Shown in pieces: positions 27,336 through 29,769 of a DNA stretch of 29,769 nucleotides; position 1 is the first letter of the stretch, and every line of letters begins with the position of its first letter. Under the pieces are notes generated by a model. It searched no databases, was not told where the DNA came from, and was given only the letters and a program-made list of their open reading frames with translations. The stretch covers positions 1 through 29,769 of the forward strand of contig JAFVZE010000062.1 of NCBI GenBank assembly GCA_017508315.1. The letters run 5' to 3'. Source of the stretch: Kiritimatiellia bacterium. GTDB taxonomy: Bacteria; Verrucomicrobiota; Kiritimatiellia; RFP12; UBA1067. A program made the position numbers and the translations under genes.

Positions 27336-27716
27336 ATGTCGAGACTTGTGGAGATTTTCGTCAAAGGGGGGCCGGTGATGTGGCCCATTCTTGCGCTGTC
27401 GGTCGCGGCGGCGGCGATTCTTTTCTGGAAAGCGCTGGAGATAAGGGCCGGGCGCGTTGACGCCAGAGGGTTGACGGTTGTTTCGACGATCATAACCGCG
27501 GAGCCGATGCTCGGCATTCTGGGCACGGTGACCGGCATCATCCGCACGTTCTCGAGTCTGGGATCGTCGACCGGCATTACCGATCCGCTGGCGGCGAGCG
27601 CCGGCATCGGCGAGGCGCTCATAACGACCGCAGCGGGTCTGGTCGCGTGTCTCGCGCTGATATTTCCGTACAATGTGATCGCGGAAAAGGTCGATGGCGA
27701 TGAGCACGAGGCGTAG
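27336..27716 (+). CDS. exbB: Very short ExbB/TolQ/MotA-family proton channel subunit
   Basis: This 126-residue protein has the family's three membrane segments: about 13-33 (PVMWPILALSVAAAAILFW), about 48-70 (VVSTIITAEPMLGILGTVTGII) and about 92-115 (GEALITTAAGLVACLALIF). The signatures LGILGTVTGIIRTF and IGEALITTAAGL are those of ExbB/TolQ. E. coli ExbB is about 240 residues and has a cytoplasmic loop of roughly 90 residues between the first two helices; here only about 14 residues remain. With ExbD it should convert proton motive force into movement of TonB. It overlaps exbD by 17 bases. Confidence 0.85.
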   Translation: MSRLVEIFVKGGPVMWPILALSVAAAAILFWKALEIRAGRVDARGLTVVSTIITAEPMLGILGTVTGIIRTFSSLGSSTGITDPLAASAGIGEALITTAAGLVACLALIFPYNVIAEKVDGDEHEA

Positions 27717-28113
27717 GCGTTCTCCGCGTCTGGAACTCACGTCGCTTATGGATGTGATGTTTCTCGTGCTCGTGTTCTTCATCTGCTGCATCTGCGAGAT
27801 GTCGCTGCACCGCGGACTTGAAGTCGAATTGCCTTCGGCCGCCGGCGAGAAGGAGCCGGGCGAGCGCATCGTGGTGACGATACTGCCCGACGACCGGCTG
27901 CAGCTCAACGGAATCGAACTCGGACGCGAAGAACTGCTTTCGCGCATCCGGTCGCTCGCTGAGGCGGGAATGGATCTGCCGGTTCTCGTCTCCGGCGACC
28001 GCAAGGCGAGTCTCGGCGCGGGGATAGAGCTGCTGGAAAAACTGAAAGGCGCGGGGATGGGCAAGGTTTCGTTTCAGGTTTCCGGCGGAAGGCAAGGCGA
28101 TGGGCAACGCTGA
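27700..28113 (+). CDS. exbD: ExbD/TolR-family protein
   Basis: This 137-residue protein begins with a basic cytoplasmic tail (MSTRRRRSPR). One membrane helix follows, holding the essential aspartate Asp18 (LTSLMDVMFLVLVFF), then a periplasmic domain (VVTILPDDRLQLNGIELGREEL... PVLVSGDRKA). ExbD works with ExbB in the proton channel that energises TonB. AAGG (27687-27690) is 9 bases before the ATG at 27700; the ATG at 27694 is only 3 bases away and is less likely. It overlaps exbB upstream and tonB downstream. Confidence 0.9.
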   Translation: MSTRRRRSPRLELTSLMDVMFLVLVFFICCICEMSLHRGLEVELPSAAGEKEPGERIVVTILPDDRLQLNGIELGREELLSRIRSLAEAGMDLPVLVSGDRKASLGAGIELLEKLKGAGMGKVSFQVSGGRQGDGQR

Positions 28114-28759
28114 AAAAGCGGTGGCGTTGTCGTTGTTGGCGCATACGCTTCTGGCGGCGGGAGTAGTCGCGTTCTTGGGGCCTCCATCTTCGGATAATGC
28201 GGGAGCGGCGCTCGATGTGACTTCGGTTGAATTGTCGCTTGCGGATGACGACTCGGCATCAGCTGCGTCTTCTCCGCCGGCTTCAGCCCTCCGGAATGCG
28301 GCGGAAGCGGTTGTGCCGCCTCCGGACGAACCGCTGCGGCAGGGAGAACTCGCGAAGATGCCGGAATCGGTGCCGGTGCCGGGAACGGTTGAAATTCCGC
28401 TCGTCCGGGAGCCTGCGGTGGAGATGCGGCTTGAAAAGCCGGCGGCGGAAGATGCGATGCAGACTTCCGGAGCCGACCGGGCGCGTGTCGATGCGCCAGC
28501 CGGTCCGTTGCGGAGAATCACTCCGAAGTATCCGCGCTCTTCCCGGCTTCGCGGCGAGGAAGGGCAGGTGCGTCTTGAATTGACCGTTGACGCCTTTGGC
28601 GCGGTGACCGAAGTGTCCGTGGCGGTTTCATCGGGATTCAAAGCTTTGGACGCTGCGGCGGTCAAGGCGGTCAGGTCGGCGCTGTTCAATCCCGCCAGTC
28701 GTGACGGCGAGGCCGTCGAATCCACGGCGGCCCTCACTTTTGTGTTCAAATTGAAGTAG
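28100..28759 (+). CDS. tonB: TonB energy transducer
   Basis: This 219-residue protein has an N-terminal membrane anchor (about 7-26, AVALSLLAHTLLAAGVVAFL). A Pro/Ala/Glu-rich periplasmic spacer runs to about 135, followed by a TonB C-terminal domain (about 138-219, ITPKYPRSSRLRGEEGQVRL, then VTVDAFG-like and ending TFVFKLK). TonB transmits energy from ExbB/ExbD to outer-membrane receptors. GGAAGG lies 9 bases upstream of the ATG and the gene overlaps exbD by 14 bases. No receptor gene lies next to it. No clear terminator follows; 28760-28807 shows no gene. Confidence 0.92.
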   Translation: MGNAEKAVALSLLAHTLLAAGVVAFLGPPSSDNAGAALDVTSVELSLADDDSASAASSPPASALRNAAEAVVPPPDEPLRQGELAKMPESVPVPGTVEIPLVREPAVEMRLEKPAAEDAMQTSGADRARVDAPAGPLRRITPKYPRSSRLRGEEGQVRLELTVDAFGAVTEVSVAVSSGFKALDAAAVKAVRSALFNPASRDGEAVESTAALTFVFKLK

Positions 28760-28807
28760 CCGACTCCAAGCGCATGCGGCAAATTCTGAAAGTAAGAAGA
28801 GGTGTGC

Positions 28808-28837
28808 TTGACATTGATTGTATATATTATATATAAT
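28808..28837 (+). promoter_or_regulatory. Strong sigma-70 promoter with AT palindrome before the GntR gene
   Basis: TTGACA (28808-28813), 18 bases, then TATAAT (28832-28837), both at consensus. A perfect 12-bp palindrome, ATTATATATAAT (28826-28837), covers the -10 and could be an operator for autoregulation. Confidence 0.75.
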
Positions 28838-28894
28838 GAGGGCGTTCGACGGTTTACAATACGATGAAGATTGCAACATTGTGAAATCGGCAGC

Positions 28895-29769
28895 ATGATG
28901 AAGTTGTTTGAAATAGACAGGCTCATGGCGAAGTCGCTGACGAAGCAGATCTGCGACGGGTTCAGGGCCGCCATTGCGGACGGCCGTCTCGCCGGAGGCG
29001 ACCGGTTCCCGACGTGCCGCGAGATATGCGGCGAGTTCGGAGTTTCAATGATAGTGTCAAGCGCGGTCGTCAGACAGCTTGGACGCGAGGGGCTTATATG
29101 TTCGCGTCCGCATCTTGGCAGTTTCGTCGTGCCGCAAGGAAATTTAGCGTGGAAAGGGCATGTGCTTTTTATTAATTCCGGCGGTGTCGTATCCGCTTAC
29201 GCAAGCGTACTTTCATGTTGTTTTCGCGAGTATTTCTCGTCTGCGGGATGGCTTTTCTCCGAGATAGACATGCCTTCGAAATTTATCGGCGATCGGGACG
29301 TGGCAAGGCTCGTGTCGGCCTTGGCGGCGAAACCCAATCTTGTGTTGTCGCTTCATTCCCGCCCGGAGGTTGATCGCGCGGTTTCCGCAAGTGGAATTGC
29401 GCAAATAGTCATCGCCGACGGATCGCTTTCTCAAAACGCCCGTTATTCGGGTATTGTTCGGACCGATTATACGCAGGCACTGTCGAATTTCGCCGTCTGG
29501 TGTGGGAAGAATGGCGTTGAGGATGTTTTGCAGGTGGGATTCGAAAGCGGATATGCAACAGCACGGGCGGAGTTGTCAAAGGTCGGTATCGGTTTTAGAG
29601 AATTGCTGATCAAAGAGACAAAGGATTTTTGGCTTTCGTGGAACGTCAGGGAGGCGGCATTTAAATATTTTTCAAAAAACATGCTGAAAATAAAGCGATC
29701 GCTCCCGGATATTTTTTATTTTACCGACAACTATCTTGCCGCAGGCGCGCTCGCGGCCATGGATGCGGC
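28895..29769 (+). CDS. GntR-type transcriptional regulator with sugar-binding-like domain (cut by window end)
   Basis: The frame is open from the ATG at 28895 (or the adjacent ATG at 28898) through the window end, giving 291 visible residues. Residues about 12-80 are a GntR winged helix: SLTKQICDGFRAAIADGRL, FPTCREICGEFGVS and LGREGLICSRPHLGSFV match the helix-turn-helix and wing. The rest (GHVLFINSGGVVSAY, then LVLSLHSRPEVDRAV, then IFYFTDNYLAAGALAAMDA) looks like a LacI/periplasmic-binding-type effector domain, whose ligands are usually sugars. The Shine-Dalgarno site is weak. It probably controls a carbohydrate operon, either downstream of the window or the neighbouring uptake cluster. Confidence 0.8.
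   Translation, partial: MMKLFEIDRLMAKSLTKQICDGFRAAIADGRLAGGDRFPTCREICGEFGVSMIVSSAVVRQLGREGLICSRPHLGSFVVPQGNLAWKGHVLFINSGGVVSAYASVLSCCFREYFSSAGWLFSEIDMPSKFIGDRDVARLVSALAAKPNLVLSLHSRPEVDRAVSASGIAQIVIADGSLSQNARYSGIVRTDYTQALSNFAVWCGKNGVEDVLQVGFESGYATARAELSKVGIGFRELLIKETKDFWLSWNVREAAFKYFSKNMLKIKRSLPDIFYFTDNYLAAGALAAMDA

Noticed and set aside
27694..27699. ATG at 27694 as the exbD start
   Set aside because: It sits only 3 bases after the AAGG site; the ATG at 27700 has better spacing. The difference is two residues.

Overview
The window comes from a Gram-negative bacterium: it encodes an outer-membrane beta-barrel, an ExbB/ExbD/TonB system and many secreted proteins. The gene mix resembles the PVC group, perhaps Kiritimatiellota or Lentisphaerae. 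Pointers are a pyrophosphate-dependent phosphofructokinase, a giant secreted protein with TSP3- and dockerin-like repeats, a membrane-anchored alpha/alpha-toroid protein, a GHL10-like secreted hydrolase and a GntR regulator with a sugar-binding-like domain. This placement is an inference from gene content; no rRNA or other phylogenetic marker was compared.

Layout. (1) Positions 1-7160 are an accessory region. It holds the end of a beta-barrel protein, a 1459-residue secreted protein ending in an alpha/beta hydrolase, an overlapping secreted partner, and about 850 bases of broken paralog remnants. Base composition drops sharply inside the hydrolase gene near 4190 (sample lines: 33/60 G+C at 4021-4080, 21/60 at 4381-4440, 17/60 at 5761-5820). 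(2) 7222-8134, minus strand: azlCD amino-acid exporter. (3) 8212-16877, plus strand: ribH, PPi-dependent pfk, GHL10-like hydrolase, toroid protein, mazG, an IspH-UppS fusion and a DsbD-like protein, several overlapping by 1-4 bases. (4) 16929-19178: fusA with its own promoter, leader hairpin and 3' hairpin. (5) 19213-24420: thrS-epmA, then rpoD and a membrane-anchored RRM protein. (6) 24442-28759: a tightly overlapping cluster of a DJ-1 family protein, a solute-binding-protein/ABC-permease fusion, a very short ExbB, ExbD and TonB. (7) 28808 to the end: a GntR-type regulator with a strong promoter, cut by the window edge.

How the parts fit. The last cluster looks like an uptake module that joins TonB-driven outer-membrane import to ABC import across the inner membrane. 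The IspH-UppS fusion would make one polypeptide carry the last step of isoprenoid precursor synthesis and the synthesis of the undecaprenyl carrier used for cell-wall building. Six promoters share an extended -10 of the form TGnTATAAT, and the window also carries the gene for the housekeeping sigma factor that should read them. The hydrolase locus has several traits of a polymorphic effector locus: a swapped-looking C-terminal end, a secreted partner overlapping by 4 bases, and downstream debris. No tRNA, rRNA, CRISPR array, insertion sequence or origin was seen.
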